Shown: one piece after another, positions 1-7,362 of the stretch | Layout of the letters: the number at the start of each line of letters is the position of its first letter | Numbering within the stretch: position 1 is the first letter of the stretch | DNA from: CAYMDP01 sp964389375 | Lineage (GTDB): Bacteria > Bdellovibrionota > Bdellovibrionia > Bdellovibrionales > UBA1609 | DNA length: 19,026 bases | Assembly: GCA_964389375.1 (NCBI GenBank) | Contig: CAYMDP010000056.1 | Span: 1-19,026, forward strand | Reading direction: 5' to 3' | The notes under the pieces: model-generated | Databases searched by the model: none | What the model was told of the DNA's origin: nothing | Seen by the model: only the letters and a program-made list of their open reading frames with translations | Made by a program: the position numbers and the translations under genes

Positions 1-1
1 C

Positions 2-478
2 AAAAATCTTTTAAGCCCAAGAGCTCAAGTTCGCCCGGTCTGGATTACTGAGGGCTTAAAGCCAGTCCTGGCCTCTGAAGAAAACCATTTCGAACTTTCG
101 GCAAGCATGCTTCCCTCTGATTTTATCGAGGCCCTTGAAAATAAAAAACTTCCGGACTCCTTTTTTTCATATTTTAGTTTAAGTCGAGAGGCTTTAAATT
201 CGGCCCCGCAAATTCCAGAAATTGAATTTACCAACAGCTCTTCTTTGATTATAAAAGCAAAATCAAATGACAAAGAGCTTCGCCACATCTTGCCTGATCA
301 TTTTTCGACGGATGCGATTTTAGATTTAGCTTGCTTACAAAAATCAAGATGGACGAAAGAGTTGATTTTAAAAACTGAGAATTTGATCGAAGACCACCGT
401 CTTCAAATGGGTGGACGCGCAAACCAAGTCGGCGAAAATACTCAGCTGGCTTTAAAAATTCTAAAACGACTTCAATAG
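2..478 (+). CDS. C-terminal part of an unrecognised protein, cut by the window edge
   Basis: An open frame runs without a stop from base 2 to the TAG at 476-478, so 158 residues of the C-terminus are visible and the true start lies outside the window. An internal ATG at 107 is not needed as a start, because the frame is open upstream of it. The sequence is soluble in character, with no membrane segment. It ends in a charged helical stretch rich in Lys, Arg, Gln and Leu, finishing with a motif like N-x-x-LALKILKRL. That ending is faintly like the C-terminal helical domains of DNA polymerase III delta or delta-prime subunits, but the match is too weak to name it. It converges on the MeaB-type gene with an 18-nt tail-to-tail overlap. 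The frame is credible; the function is unknown. Confidence 0.6.
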   Translation, partial: KNLLSPRAQVRPVWITEGLKPVLASEENHFELSASMLPSDFIEALENKKLPDSFFSYFSLSREALNSAPQIPEIEFTNSSSLIIKAKSNDKELRHILPDHFSTDAILDLACLQKSRWTKELILKTENLIEDHRLQMGGRANQVGENTQLALKILKRLQ

Positions 479-1357
479 TTTTAAAAAACTCTGATCATCC
501 GAAACTTGAGCCAATCCGTGTTCGATTCTTCGATCACACTCGGCCCTTAAAAGCGCCCGAGCTTCTCCGCGAAGACGTTCAACTGAATTTTGTCTTTTGA
601 CAAAGGACTTTGACTTAAACTGACTTAAAAACTCGGCAAACAATTCCTTCATCCCATCGCCCTGATTTGCGATGGTTTTAAAAACTCGAACTTCTTTAGG
701 CAAAGATCCTTCGGGAATCAGATGAGCTAAGGACTCGAGCTCTCGCATTAAAGAATCCGCCCCGGGCCGATCCCCTTTGTTGACGACAAAAATATCTGCG
801 ATTTCTAAAAGCCCTGCCTTCATGGCCTGAACGGAATCCCCAGACTCGGGAACTAAAACCACACAAACTTGATCTGCGACTGAAACCACTTCAAGCTCGG
901 TCTGCCCGACACCAACCGTTTCAATTAAAACCACATCAAAATCGCATAAATCAAAAGCCCGAAGCATCAAGTAGGCTGAAGCACTTAAGCCCCCAAGACT
1001 TCCGCGGCTTCCGAGGGATCGAATAAAAACCTGCTCATCGGCGAAGTGTTCTGAATACCGAATTCGGTCCCCAAGAATGGCTCCACGAGTAAAGGGGCTA
1101 GAGGGATCCACCGCCATGACACCGACTTTTAAATTTTGCGCGCGAAAATCTGCGATTAAACGCCCCACCATGGTGGACTTTCCAGCTCCAGGCGGTCCTG
1201 TGATCCCGATGCGAAAAGCTTTGGGCTGAACCTCTAAAAGGGCTTTTTCATCTAGAGCCTTAACCCCCTCGCGCTCGATCCAAGTCAGGGCGCGACCAAG
1301 GCTTAAGTGATCGTTATTTTTAGCTTTTTTTATTAACTCGCCAAAATTGTCAGCCAT
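461..1357 (-). CDS. meaB: MeaB/ArgK-type P-loop GTPase (methylmalonyl-CoA mutase chaperone family)
   Basis: 298 residues with G3E-family GTPase features: Walker A GPPGAGKST at 54-62, the AVDPSSPFTRGAILGDRIR block at about 82-100 that is diagnostic of MeaB/ArgK, a switch/Walker B segment DVVLIETVGVGQ at 141-152, and NKGD at 193-196 as the base-recognition motif. In known systems MeaB proteins use GTP hydrolysis to load and protect the B12 cofactor of methylmalonyl-CoA mutase. No mutase subunit is visible in the window, so the partner is presumably encoded elsewhere. The ATG at 1357 is preceded by the purine-rich ribosome site GAGGGAGGG. Length is near the usual 300-330, and the C-terminal dimerisation arm looks present but short. 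The family is secure; the specific partner is inferred. Confidence 0.93.
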   Translation of the reverse strand: MADNFGELIKKAKNNDHLSLGRALTWIEREGVKALDEKALLEVQPKAFRIGITGPPGAGKSTMVGRLIADFRAQNLKVGVMAVDPSSPFTRGAILGDRIRYSEHFADEQVFIRSLGSRGSLGGLSASAYLMLRAFDLCDFDVVLIETVGVGQTELEVVSVADQVCVVLVPESGDSVQAMKAGLLEIADIFVVNKGDRPGADSLMRELESLAHLIPEGSLPKEVRVFKTIANQGDGMKELFAEFLSQFKSKSFVKRQNSVERLRGEARALLRAECDRRIEHGLAQVSDDQSFLKLLKSF

Positions 1358-1541
1358 GACCCTCCCTCTTGATCAGAGGTAACTCTTTGAAAAGAGTATG
1401 TTTTTTTTAAGTCTGTGTCGAGCTGTCTTTAAGCTGCACAGGGCGACTTTTTGAGGTTTTGGCCCGATCCAAAAAAGCTCATTTTTTACAAGCACTTACA
1501 GCTGTGCCTTGAGGGCATGTTTAGTGCGTATGTAATGAATC

Positions 1542-1547
1542 AAGGAG
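1542..1547 (+). promoter_or_regulatory. Strong ribosome binding site for the 1555 gene
   Basis: AAGGAG lies seven bases before the ATG at 1555 and fixes this start. Upstream, CTTACA at 1495-1500 followed after 17 bases by TGTTTA at 1518-1523 could be a weak sigma-70-type promoter. The gap 1358-1554 otherwise holds only the leaders of the two divergent genes and a small hairpin at 1383-1396 followed by a T tract. Confidence 0.55.
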
Positions 1548-1554
1548 AACGCAA

Positions 1555-2772
1555 ATGTTTGAAAAGAACTGGAAAACAACAGTCATTTTGATCCTACTTG
1601 CAGTAGGTTTGGTTTTTGAGGGTGCAAAACGCCTTCGTCCAAATCTTAGCGATGCGAACTCTAATCAAGCTCAGCTGCAAAACTTAAATTACGAGCCCTA
1701 CGCCCGACGCGCGAACATTGCAGACTCTGGAAAGACCACAAATTTTGATCAGCACTTAAAAGACCAAAAGGGCCGCCCTGTATCTAGCGGAAAAAGTGCC
1801 AGATTTGCTCGTGCAAAAATCGCAAAACAAGATGTTCAGTTTAATCAGCATGAGTTTAACCACGGACCTGTTGTCGATGTTGCTGCAAAGACGACTGCGC
1901 CTAAAGCCAACAAAGGAAAAGACAAACAAATCATTAAAGATAAGAACACCGGCGAAGAGTACGAGCTTGATGAAAAGGGTAACCTTGTAAAGCTTAAAAA
2001 GAAGAAGAAAAAAGACGGAGAAGAAGAAGAGGACGAAGATAAGGAAGACAAAGAAGAAGCCCTAGCTAAAAAAGACGAAGATAAAGAGCCGGTAAAGCCC
2101 GAAACTCCAAAGACTGATTTAAATGCTCCCCTTGGAGTCGCTCAGGGTGGAAGCCCACAGTCTGATGAAGAAAAGAAGAATCCAGAGTTATTAAATTCTG
2201 AAGAGTGGAAACGCATTCTTTTAAATCAGCCTGATTTTAAAGAAACAAACCGCTTTATCCAGGCTTACCAGTCAAACCTTGTGACCTCTGCAACTTTTTA
2301 CGAAATCGTTGATCTAATGCTTGCAGATAGCCGTCAGCAGATTCGTGAGTATGGCTTGATGGCAGTGGGATCAAACCCAAGCTTTCAAAGCTTTTCGATT
2401 TTAGCTGGGGTGATTCAGACTGAGGCCTTTAGCTCTCCGCTTAGAACATCTGCAGATTCATACCTTAAGACTTATAAGCAGATTCGTTTTCTTCCGATCT
2501 TATCAAATGCTTTAAGTTCGCCATCAAATTCTACTGTTGTAGCGATTGCTGCAAAGTTAATTGGTGAATCTGCGACTCAGTATCTTGGAGCCGCCGGCAC
2601 AAAGACTCCTCCAGAAGGCGGACCAACAAGTCAGTCAAGAACTCCATCTTATGCAAGCCACTTCACTGGATTCATCAGCTTACTTGAAGTGGTTTCATCA
2701 AACACTTCAGATGGAACTGCCGCTCAAGAAGCCCGCCAAACATTAGAAACTCTTCGAAGCCTTCTGACTTAA
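1555..2772 (+). CDS. Membrane-anchored protein with a highly charged linker; unknown function
   Basis: 405 residues. The N-terminus has one hydrophobic helix at about residues 7-24 after a short basic start, so it is probably an inner-membrane anchor with the rest in the periplasm. Residues about 117-180 are low complexity: a lysine run switches into a Glu/Asp/Lys-rich stretch, then a Pro/Lys segment. The C-terminal part, about 210-405, is predicted from its pattern to be mostly helical, with repeated Leu/Ile spacing like HEAT-type repeats (for example around 255-340), and a Ser/Thr/Gly/Pro loop near 350-366. No catalytic motif is visible. It is transcribed alone, diverging from meaB and converging on the barrel-like gene with 16 bases between stops. 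The coding call is solid; I do not recognise the family. Confidence 0.88.
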   Translation: MFEKNWKTTVILILLAVGLVFEGAKRLRPNLSDANSNQAQLQNLNYEPYARRANIADSGKTTNFDQHLKDQKGRPVSSGKSARFARAKIAKQDVQFNQHEFNHGPVVDVAAKTTAPKANKGKDKQIIKDKNTGEEYELDEKGNLVKLKKKKKKDGEEEEDEDKEDKEEALAKKDEDKEPVKPETPKTDLNAPLGVAQGGSPQSDEEKKNPELLNSEEWKRILLNQPDFKETNRFIQAYQSNLVTSATFYEIVDLMLADSRQQIREYGLMAVGSNPSFQSFSILAGVIQTEAFSSPLRTSADSYLKTYKQIRFLPILSNALSSPSNSTVVAIAAKLIGESATQYLGAAGTKTPPEGGPTSQSRTPSYASHFTGFISLLEVVSSNTSDGTAAQEARQTLETLRSLLT

Positions 2773-2788
2773 TTGCTGCTTAGGCGCG

Positions 2789-3574
2789 CTAAAACCGTAA
2801 ACCCAGCTTGGCGCTGTAAACAGGATCTTGATAGCGATCGATTTGAGCGGCTGCAAAATAATCCGAATAATGAAGACTGACACCAACGACAGAATGGGTA
2901 CTTCTGACTTCTTCAAATACTAAATTATTACTTGGATCCACATTCGGGTCTCCGGGGGCAATTAATGAATCCGATCCGGTGCCCGCAACAAACTTCGCAT
3001 TAGACTGAAGAAGTCCAGTTCCAAAGTATAAGGCGAAGTTTTCGACATTAATTCCGACTAACAGATCGCCGCCAAAAGTAATCGAGCTTAAGGCGTCATT
3101 AAAGTTCATTTGGGTTCCGTGCAAAACCGTCAGCAAATTAATTGGTGCGAATTTGGCTTTAAAAAAAGTCCACCTCAGAGAGCCACCAAAATCCGAAAGT
3201 CTTTGCCCAGAGCTTGGAGGAATAAAACTTAAGAAAAAGTCCAGATCATTAAATAAACCTTTTCCAAAAGTCAGCCGCGCATAGGTCAACTCTTGGTCTT
3301 TAGCACTTTCCCCATTCGGGCAGCCGGGACTTCCGGGCTCGCAGCCAAGGGCTTGCAAATTAGTCAGATCCACCAACTCCATGGACACCGAAAACTCTAA
3401 ACCCCAATAGCCCCCAAGGGGATAAGGGTTTCCTAAAACTTTAGAGCTAGTATTAATTCCTAGGGTTTGCACTAAGACCCTACGGTCTTCGCTAGAAAGA
3501 TGCTTTGGGATTGTGATCGCCCAAGATTTAAAACTTAAAAAGAAAAATACTAAAAGAAAGGCCTTCACGTTCAC
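2789..3574 (-). CDS. Secreted outer-membrane-type beta-barrel protein, unrecognised
   Basis: 261 residues starting with a signal peptide (Lys at 4, hydrophobic core at about 6-15, likely cleavage after SWA near residue 19). The mature part alternates polar and aromatic/hydrophobic residues, with many Gly, Asn, Phe and Tyr as in beta strands, and the chain ends in Phe (AKLGLRF), the usual C-terminal signature for BAM-assembled barrels. A loop near 78-90 has two Cys (CEPGSPGCPNG). It starts with GTG inside GTGA, overlapping the stop of the cytidylyltransferase gene by four bases, so translation is probably coupled. It is the last gene of the minus-strand operon. Barrel character is inferred from composition only; cargo or function is unknown. 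Confidence 0.8.
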   Translation of the reverse strand: MNVKAFLLVFFFLSFKSWAITIPKHLSSEDRRVLVQTLGINTSSKVLGNPYPLGGYWGLEFSVSMELVDLTNLQALGCEPGSPGCPNGESAKDQELTYARLTFGKGLFNDLDFFLSFIPPSSGQRLSDFGGSLRWTFFKAKFAPINLLTVLHGTQMNFNDALSSITFGGDLLVGINVENFALYFGTGLLQSNAKFVAGTGSDSLIAPGDPNVDPSNNLVFEEVRSTHSVVGVSLHYSDYFAAAQIDRYQDPVYSAKLGLRF

Positions 3575-4038
3575 CCGCGCAGAATTTTTTGAATCAAATT
3601 GGACGTGCTACGCCCCTGATGAAACTTTAAAGACTTTACAAGCCCGCCGGTTTTTAGAACAAAATCTGAGCCCACAATTTTATCCGGAGTCCAATCCCCA
3701 CCTTTAACCAAAACCTGGGGTCGCACTTCTTGAATTAAATTAAGCGGAGTTTCTTCTTCAAATAGACAAACAAAATCCACGCAAGAAAGACTTGATAAGA
3801 TTTCTGCGCGATCTTGCTCTTGCTGAACAGGTCTATCAGGGCCCTTCAGGCGACTTACACTAGCGTCGGTATTAAGGCCCACAAACAGTAAATCACCAAG
3901 GGCTCGTGCTTCTTGCAAGTAGCGCACATGCCCTACATGCAAAAGATCAAAACAACCATTGGTGAATACAATTTTTTTATTGGCCCGTAGAGGGCCAAGC
4001 TTTGATTCGATCTGATTTCTAGTCAGAACCTGTCCCAA
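3571..4038 (-). CDS. rfaE2: Stand-alone HldE C-terminal-type cytidylyltransferase (heptose nucleotide synthesis)
   Basis: 155 residues forming one nucleotidyltransferase domain: FTNGCFDLLHVGH at about 25-37 with the HxGH nucleotide-binding motif at 34-37, GLNTDASV at 54-61, LKGPDRP at 64-70, and VKGGDW at 111-116 with the conserved Lys. This matches the RfaE domain II / HldE C-terminal domain, which adds a nucleotide to D-glycero-D-manno-heptose 1-phosphate for the LPS inner core. The kinase half of bifunctional HldE is absent, so it is the split form with the kinase presumably elsewhere. The likely start is TTG at 4038, one base after the stop of the RDD gene; no clear ribosome site is seen, which fits coupled translation. 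Related GCT cytidylyltransferases share the motif, but LKGPDRP and GGDW favour RfaE2. Confidence 0.88.
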   Translation of the reverse strand: MGQVLTRNQIESKLGPLRANKKIVFTNGCFDLLHVGHVRYLQEARALGDLLFVGLNTDASVSRLKGPDRPVQQEQDRAEILSSLSCVDFVCLFEEETPLNLIQEVRPQVLVKGGDWTPDKIVGSDFVLKTGGLVKSLKFHQGRSTSNLIQKILRG

Positions 4039-4039
4039 A

Positions 4040-4879
4040 CTAACTTCGCTGACGGTAAAGCTGAAGCCCAGTGACTTTTGCCGTTAGGTCTTTTCCAAAA
4101 AGCAAAGAAAGCACTGGAAACACCACTACACCAGTCAAAAGAATAAACAGACTTCTCCAGGTGACCAATATTGGGTAGTAGCCTTTTTGGTGTTGCTCGG
4201 AAGTTCCCATTTGATGATCAAAGGTCCACTCGCCTAAGGTTCTTCCAAAAAAGCTTCGTGCGATGACGACATACATCTGAAGCACACACACAAAAAGTAG
4301 AGCAAAACTGACTTGAGTCATCAAATCCGTTCGAGTGCTTAGCATCACGCTTAATAAATCGACCTTCGTCACCATCAGCAAAGACACAACAAAAATTAAA
4401 CTTAAAGCAAAAATCACAACCATATCCAAAACTGCAGAAGGCACACAAGCCGATGCGGCAACAAGTGGTGACTGAGGAGAATCTGCGGCTCCACGTCTGA
4501 CCCCTGGATCAGCCCAAGCTTGAGTCGCAGGCGATAAGCTTGGATTTCTTAAAACTTCTTCAACCAAAGCTTCTTGTTTAATAGTTTTTGCCTGAGCTTT
4601 GTCCCGCGGAAGTGGCTGCGTGATCTCAAGACCCAATTTTGAATCTTTTGATTCATGGCGAATCGGCTTTTCCAGAGCTGCTAAAAGATCTTCATAGGTT
4701 TTAGTTTTTTTCTCGGGCTCAAATTCAATATTAAGGCGGCTCGGAATTGTTTTTCCAAGCTCGGCTTGAAGAATTCCGGATTTTTGAACCTGGCCCTTTA
4801 AATCGACCTGCTTTTTATGAAATCCAAGTCCCTCTGTTAAAGGTTTAAACTCGAATTCCTCCATGGGATCGTTCGCCAT
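4040..4879 (-). CDS. RDD-family membrane protein with a long cytosolic N-terminal region
   Basis: 279 residues. Residues 1-145 are hydrophilic and contain EFEFKPLTEGLGFHKK near the start, followed by a charged, Pro-containing linker. The C-terminal half has three hydrophobic segments at about 150-170, 188-207 and 243-262. GRTLGEW at 212-218 and the late VTGLQLY resemble the RDD family, whose core is a small three- or four-helix domain of mostly unknown transport-related function. The first Arg of the RDD signature is not seen (AVLDMVV at 149-155 keeps only the Asp), so it is a divergent member. It lies nine bases after rsmE and one base before rfaE2. Its start ATG is preceded by AGGGAG inside a small CTTA-GGGAG-TAAG hairpin (4881-4893). 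Confidence 0.75.
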   Translation of the reverse strand: MANDPMEEFEFKPLTEGLGFHKKQVDLKGQVQKSGILQAELGKTIPSRLNIEFEPEKKTKTYEDLLAALEKPIRHESKDSKLGLEITQPLPRDKAQAKTIKQEALVEEVLRNPSLSPATQAWADPGVRRGAADSPQSPLVAASACVPSAVLDMVVIFALSLIFVVSLLMVTKVDLLSVMLSTRTDLMTQVSFALLFVCVLQMYVVIARSFFGRTLGEWTFDHQMGTSEQHQKGYYPILVTWRSLFILLTGVVVFPVLSLLFGKDLTAKVTGLQLYRQRS

Positions 4880-4888
4880 ACTTACTCC

Positions 4889-5644
4889 CTAAGCCATGAG
4901 ATTGAACTGATACTTTATGACGCTGACCAGGGCCACGCAAGCCGTTTCAACGCGTAAAACCTGAGGCCCAAGGCTTGCGGGCTCTAGGCCCGAGCTTTTA
5001 AACTCGGCGACCTCTTGCAGCGAAAATCCCCCTTCACTGCCCACAAAGACCCAAAACTCATCTAAATCCTCAGCTCCCTTGATGCTTTCAAGGGCCGGCT
5101 TAACCCCAAAAGAGGCCTCACCTTCGTAAGGAAATAGACCCCCGACCTTAGGCTTGCGGTTAAAAGTCTTTAAGAGTTCTTTAAGTTCCAGGGGCTTAGC
5201 AAGCTCCATCAGTTGACCCCGTCCGGATTGCTGAGCAGCCCCGCGAAGAATTTTTTGCCAGCGCTCCCATTTGGCCGGCGGAATCTTAGATGAATCCCGC
5301 ACAAAGCTATAATCCGAAAAATAGGGCTGAAGAGTATGAACACCAAGCTCACAAGATTTTTCGATAATGGTTTCGAAGGTCGAAAAGCGCGGAATCGAAA
5401 CCGCCAAACAAATATTGGGCCGAGGAAGGGCCGGTAAAGCCCGCTCTTCTAAAACCACAACATCCAAAGATTTTTTCTGCAGAGCCTTCACTTCGACAAA
5501 GTAGGCTTTTTGATCTCCTGTTAAAAGTTCGAAGTGATCCCCCACTCCAAATCGACAGACATCCCGGATATGGTGAAACAATTCGCCCGTAAGACTTAAG
5601 GCATCACCTAGTGAAAGTTTTTGATCCAGCCAAAAACGCCTCAT
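4889..5644 (-). CDS. rsmE: 16S rRNA m3U1498 methyltransferase RsmE
   Basis: 251 residues from the ATG at 5644, chosen over an upstream in-frame start at 5677 because MRRFWLDQ is the typical RsmE N-terminus and its ATGA overlaps the prmA stop by four bases. N-terminal PUA-like domain at about 1-70; C-terminal SPOUT methyltransferase with a trefoil knot. Conserved pieces visible: EKSCELGV at 95-102, GAAQQSGR at 135-142, VGSEGGFS at 201-208, and LGPQVLRVETA at 225-235. The last is normally LGxRILRxETA, so an Arg at the knot is Gln (228) here. It methylates N3 of U1498 in 16S rRNA using S-adenosylmethionine. Pairing with prmA is common in many bacteria and supports both calls. Confidence 0.95.
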   Translation of the reverse strand: MRRFWLDQKLSLGDALSLTGELFHHIRDVCRFGVGDHFELLTGDQKAYFVEVKALQKKSLDVVVLEERALPALPRPNICLAVSIPRFSTFETIIEKSCELGVHTLQPYFSDYSFVRDSSKIPPAKWERWQKILRGAAQQSGRGQLMELAKPLELKELLKTFNRKPKVGGLFPYEGEASFGVKPALESIKGAEDLDEFWVFVGSEGGFSLQEVAEFKSSGLEPASLGPQVLRVETACVALVSVIKYQFNLMA

Positions 5645-6534
5645 GAAGAAATTGGGCCAGCAAGAAGTGCGACCCATTCTCCTTTTTGTTTTCTAGCTTT
5701 CCAGTGAAAGCCCTTAGGCAGTTTAAATTCATGGACCAAATTCTTTTCGTTTTCTTGCAGAATTCCCGACAAAACCAAATGGCCTTTTGAGCCCATAGCC
5801 CTTACAAGCGAGGTCTGCATATTTAATAAAATTCCGTCGATAATATTGGCGATAACTAGATCAAAAACTTCTGTGTTTTCTTCGACGCTTTTTGGATCTG
5901 TTTCGAAATATTTTGTTTGATTCAATTCTGCATTTTCTCTGGCCACTCGAAGGGCTTCAATGTCTTTATCAATTCCAATCACTCGTTTTGCTGAATACAT
6001 CTCGGCCAAGATTCCTAAAATTCCTGTGCCCGTTCCAACATCTAAAACCGAAGCCCCTAGGTGGGATTTTAAAACTTCCACAATTAAATCCGAGGCCAAT
6101 TGGGTGGTCTCGTGAGTTCCAGTCCCGAAGGCAAGACCGGGCTCCATTTTTAAAACCTTTTTGGCCTCTTTGGGGGGCTTTTCCCAACTGGGCACAATCC
6201 ACACTCCGTCCGTTAGCTCGAAGGAATGAAAACCCTTTTTCCATTCTTCAAGCCAGTCTTTAGTGGCTTCTTCATGAGACTCTAAAGTCACCTCCGGAAA
6301 ATTTATTTTTAAGTTCGAAATCAAATCCTGAGAGGGCGCCGTTGAAAAATAAACCTCTAGATCTAAAAATTCTTTACCCAAAGTCTCGGGGTCGTATTCT
6401 AAGATCGGCTGGCTAAATTGTAAGACCTCAGAGGTCCCTTCGGCTCCAAATTGAAACACTAATTCAACAAGCTCGTCTTCACGGACGGCCGGAACATTTT
6501 TGATGATAAGTCTAATGTAATGATTCGATTTCAC
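5641..6534 (-). CDS. prmA: Ribosomal protein L11 methyltransferase PrmA
   Basis: 297 residues, the usual family length. The DWLEEWK motif is at 93-99, the PrmA-specific EPGLAFGTGTHETT block at 131-144, the S-adenosylmethionine loop VLDVGTGTGIL at 163-173, the acidic end of motif II at GIDKD 187-191, and VIANII at 227-232 in the substrate/catalytic region. It trimethylates ribosomal protein L11. The start is GTG at 6534; there is no canonical ribosome site, and the only purine run (GAGAGA) lies inside a hairpin at 6539-6566. The gene overlaps rsmE by four bases. It heads a compact operon with rsmE, the RDD gene, rfaE2 and the barrel gene. Confidence 0.95.
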   Translation of the reverse strand: MKSNHYIRLIIKNVPAVREDELVELVFQFGAEGTSEVLQFSQPILEYDPETLGKEFLDLEVYFSTAPSQDLISNLKINFPEVTLESHEEATKDWLEEWKKGFHSFELTDGVWIVPSWEKPPKEAKKVLKMEPGLAFGTGTHETTQLASDLIVEVLKSHLGASVLDVGTGTGILGILAEMYSAKRVIGIDKDIEALRVARENAELNQTKYFETDPKSVEENTEVFDLVIANIIDGILLNMQTSLVRAMGSKGHLVLSGILQENEKNLVHEFKLPKGFHWKARKQKGEWVALLAGPISS

Positions 6535-6538
6535 GGCC

Positions 6539-6566
6539 CAAAGTCTCTCACAAAGAGAGAGCTTTG
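6539..6566 (-). promoter_or_regulatory. Hairpin in the prmA leader, over the possible ribosome site
   Basis: An inverted repeat with an 11-bp stem and one bulged base: CAAAG plus TCTCTC on one side, GAGAGA plus CTTTG on the other, loop ACAAA. On the transcribed strand its 3' arm ends four bases before the GTG of prmA and contains the only Shine-Dalgarno-like purine run. No T tract follows on this strand, so it is not a normal terminator. Confidence 0.5.
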
Positions 6567-6595
6567 AGTAGGGCCGATCCCTTTTTAGGAAAAAG

Positions 6596-7204
6596 CTACT
6601 GAGTTGTCGGCAGACTCACAGGCTCTGCAGTGGGCTGATCCGGGCTTGAACTTGCCTGACTTGGCTGGGGAAGATCCGGAGGCTTAATCTCTAAACTGAC
6701 TTCCGGTCCTTCATTCTTTTTGGGAGCTGGGGCTTGAGCTGGCTCTTGGCTGGCTGTCGAGCGCCCTGATTTTGATTTATCCATTTCGGCTGATTTTACA
6801 TCCAAACGATCTCCGATCATAATGTACTCGTCCTCTAAAGTCGGACGATCTTTACGATCAAAATCAGAATAATGTCGAGCCACAGAAATTCCCTTCTGCG
6901 CATGAATAATTTTAACTTTACCAACGGCCACGATCAGTTCACCCGGCGAGCGATTTTGGTAATTGTCATAAAGCGTGACCTTACGCTGAACATTCACCAG
7001 CATTCCCGGCTGAAGACCACTTTCAATTCCACCATTAATATAGAAGTCGCGATAAACCGGATCAGAATCCGAAAGAGTCACAGGCTTTCGCATATCAAAA
7101 ATTGTGGGCTCTTCTGCAAATGTAAGATTTGAGTAGGACAAGGCCATTAGGCTGCCATAAAGGCAAATGGCTCGAAAAATTCGTCCAACCATGGATAGAC
7201 ACAT
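6596..7204 (-). CDS. Secreted protein resembling the C-terminal domain of flagellar FlgT
   Basis: 202 residues. A signal peptide occupies about 1-30 (basic start, hydrophobic core, likely cleavage after LTFA). Residues about 40-135 form a compact beta-rich domain: INGGIESGLQPGMLVNVQRK at 56-75, then a polar loop, GELIVAVGKVKIIHAQ at about 88-103, and MIGDRLDV at 129-136. This layout (gain-of-G turn, GxxV, RGxL/GELxV strand, alanine-rich strand, GDxLxV) recalls the FlgT C-terminal domain, part of the H ring around sheathed flagella, but also LysM-free SH3-like folds in general. Residues 141-202 are a Pro/Ser/Gln tail. The start ATG at 7204 is set by GGAGGG with good spacing. The flagellar role is inferred from weak resemblance plus neighbourhood. 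Confidence 0.7.
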   Translation of the reverse strand: MCLSMVGRIFRAICLYGSLMALSYSNLTFAEEPTIFDMRKPVTLSDSDPVYRDFYINGGIESGLQPGMLVNVQRKVTLYDNYQNRSPGELIVAVGKVKIIHAQKGISVARHYSDFDRKDRPTLEDEYIMIGDRLDVKSAEMDKSKSGRSTASQEPAQAPAPKKNEGPEVSLEIKPPDLPQPSQASSSPDQPTAEPVSLPTTQ

Positions 7205-7210
7205 AAAGAC

Positions 7211-7264
7211 ACCCTCCGTGGGTTACTTCCACCAATCCTTGGTCTTTTTTCTGCCATCCGTGGC
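7211..7264 (-). promoter_or_regulatory. Three consecutive GGA-loop hairpins in the leader of the FlgT-like gene (candidate CsrA sites)
   Basis: Reading the transcribed strand: GCCA-CGGA-TGGC (7264-7253), ACCAA-GGA-TTGGT (7243-7231) and ACCC-ACGGA-GGGT (7223-7211). Each stem is perfect and each loop presents GGA; the last contains the ribosome site GGAGGG six bases from the ATG. CsrA is known to bind GGA in hairpin loops and to block ribosome entry when one overlaps the Shine-Dalgarno site. The CsrA assignment is inferred; the hairpins are directly visible. Confidence 0.5.
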
Positions 7265-7287
7265 TAATGATTTGATCGGAAGGAGTC

Positions 7288-7300
7288 TTAAGTGACTTAA
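7288..7300. promoter_or_regulatory. 13-bp palindrome, possible operator
   Basis: TTAAGT-G-ACTTAA is a perfect odd-centred palindrome in the gap upstream of the FlgT-like gene. It could be a dimeric regulator site or the core of a small hairpin. No partner can be named. Confidence 0.3.
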
Positions 7301-7362
7301 ATCGAAACAGCGATTCCCACCTATGGGCCAGTGAAACCACCCACTAAAGGCCGGCACAAACT

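Noticed and set aside
1383..1408. Intrinsic terminator on the plus strand (CTCTT-TGAA-AAGAG then T8)
   Set aside because: No plus-strand gene ends upstream of it; the stem is only 5 bp and the T run starts five bases away. More likely incidental in the meaB leader.
5645..5677. N-terminal extension of RsmE from the upstream start
   Set aside because: Eleven extra residues lie inside prmA and do not resemble RsmE; the ATGA overlap start gives the normal N-terminus.
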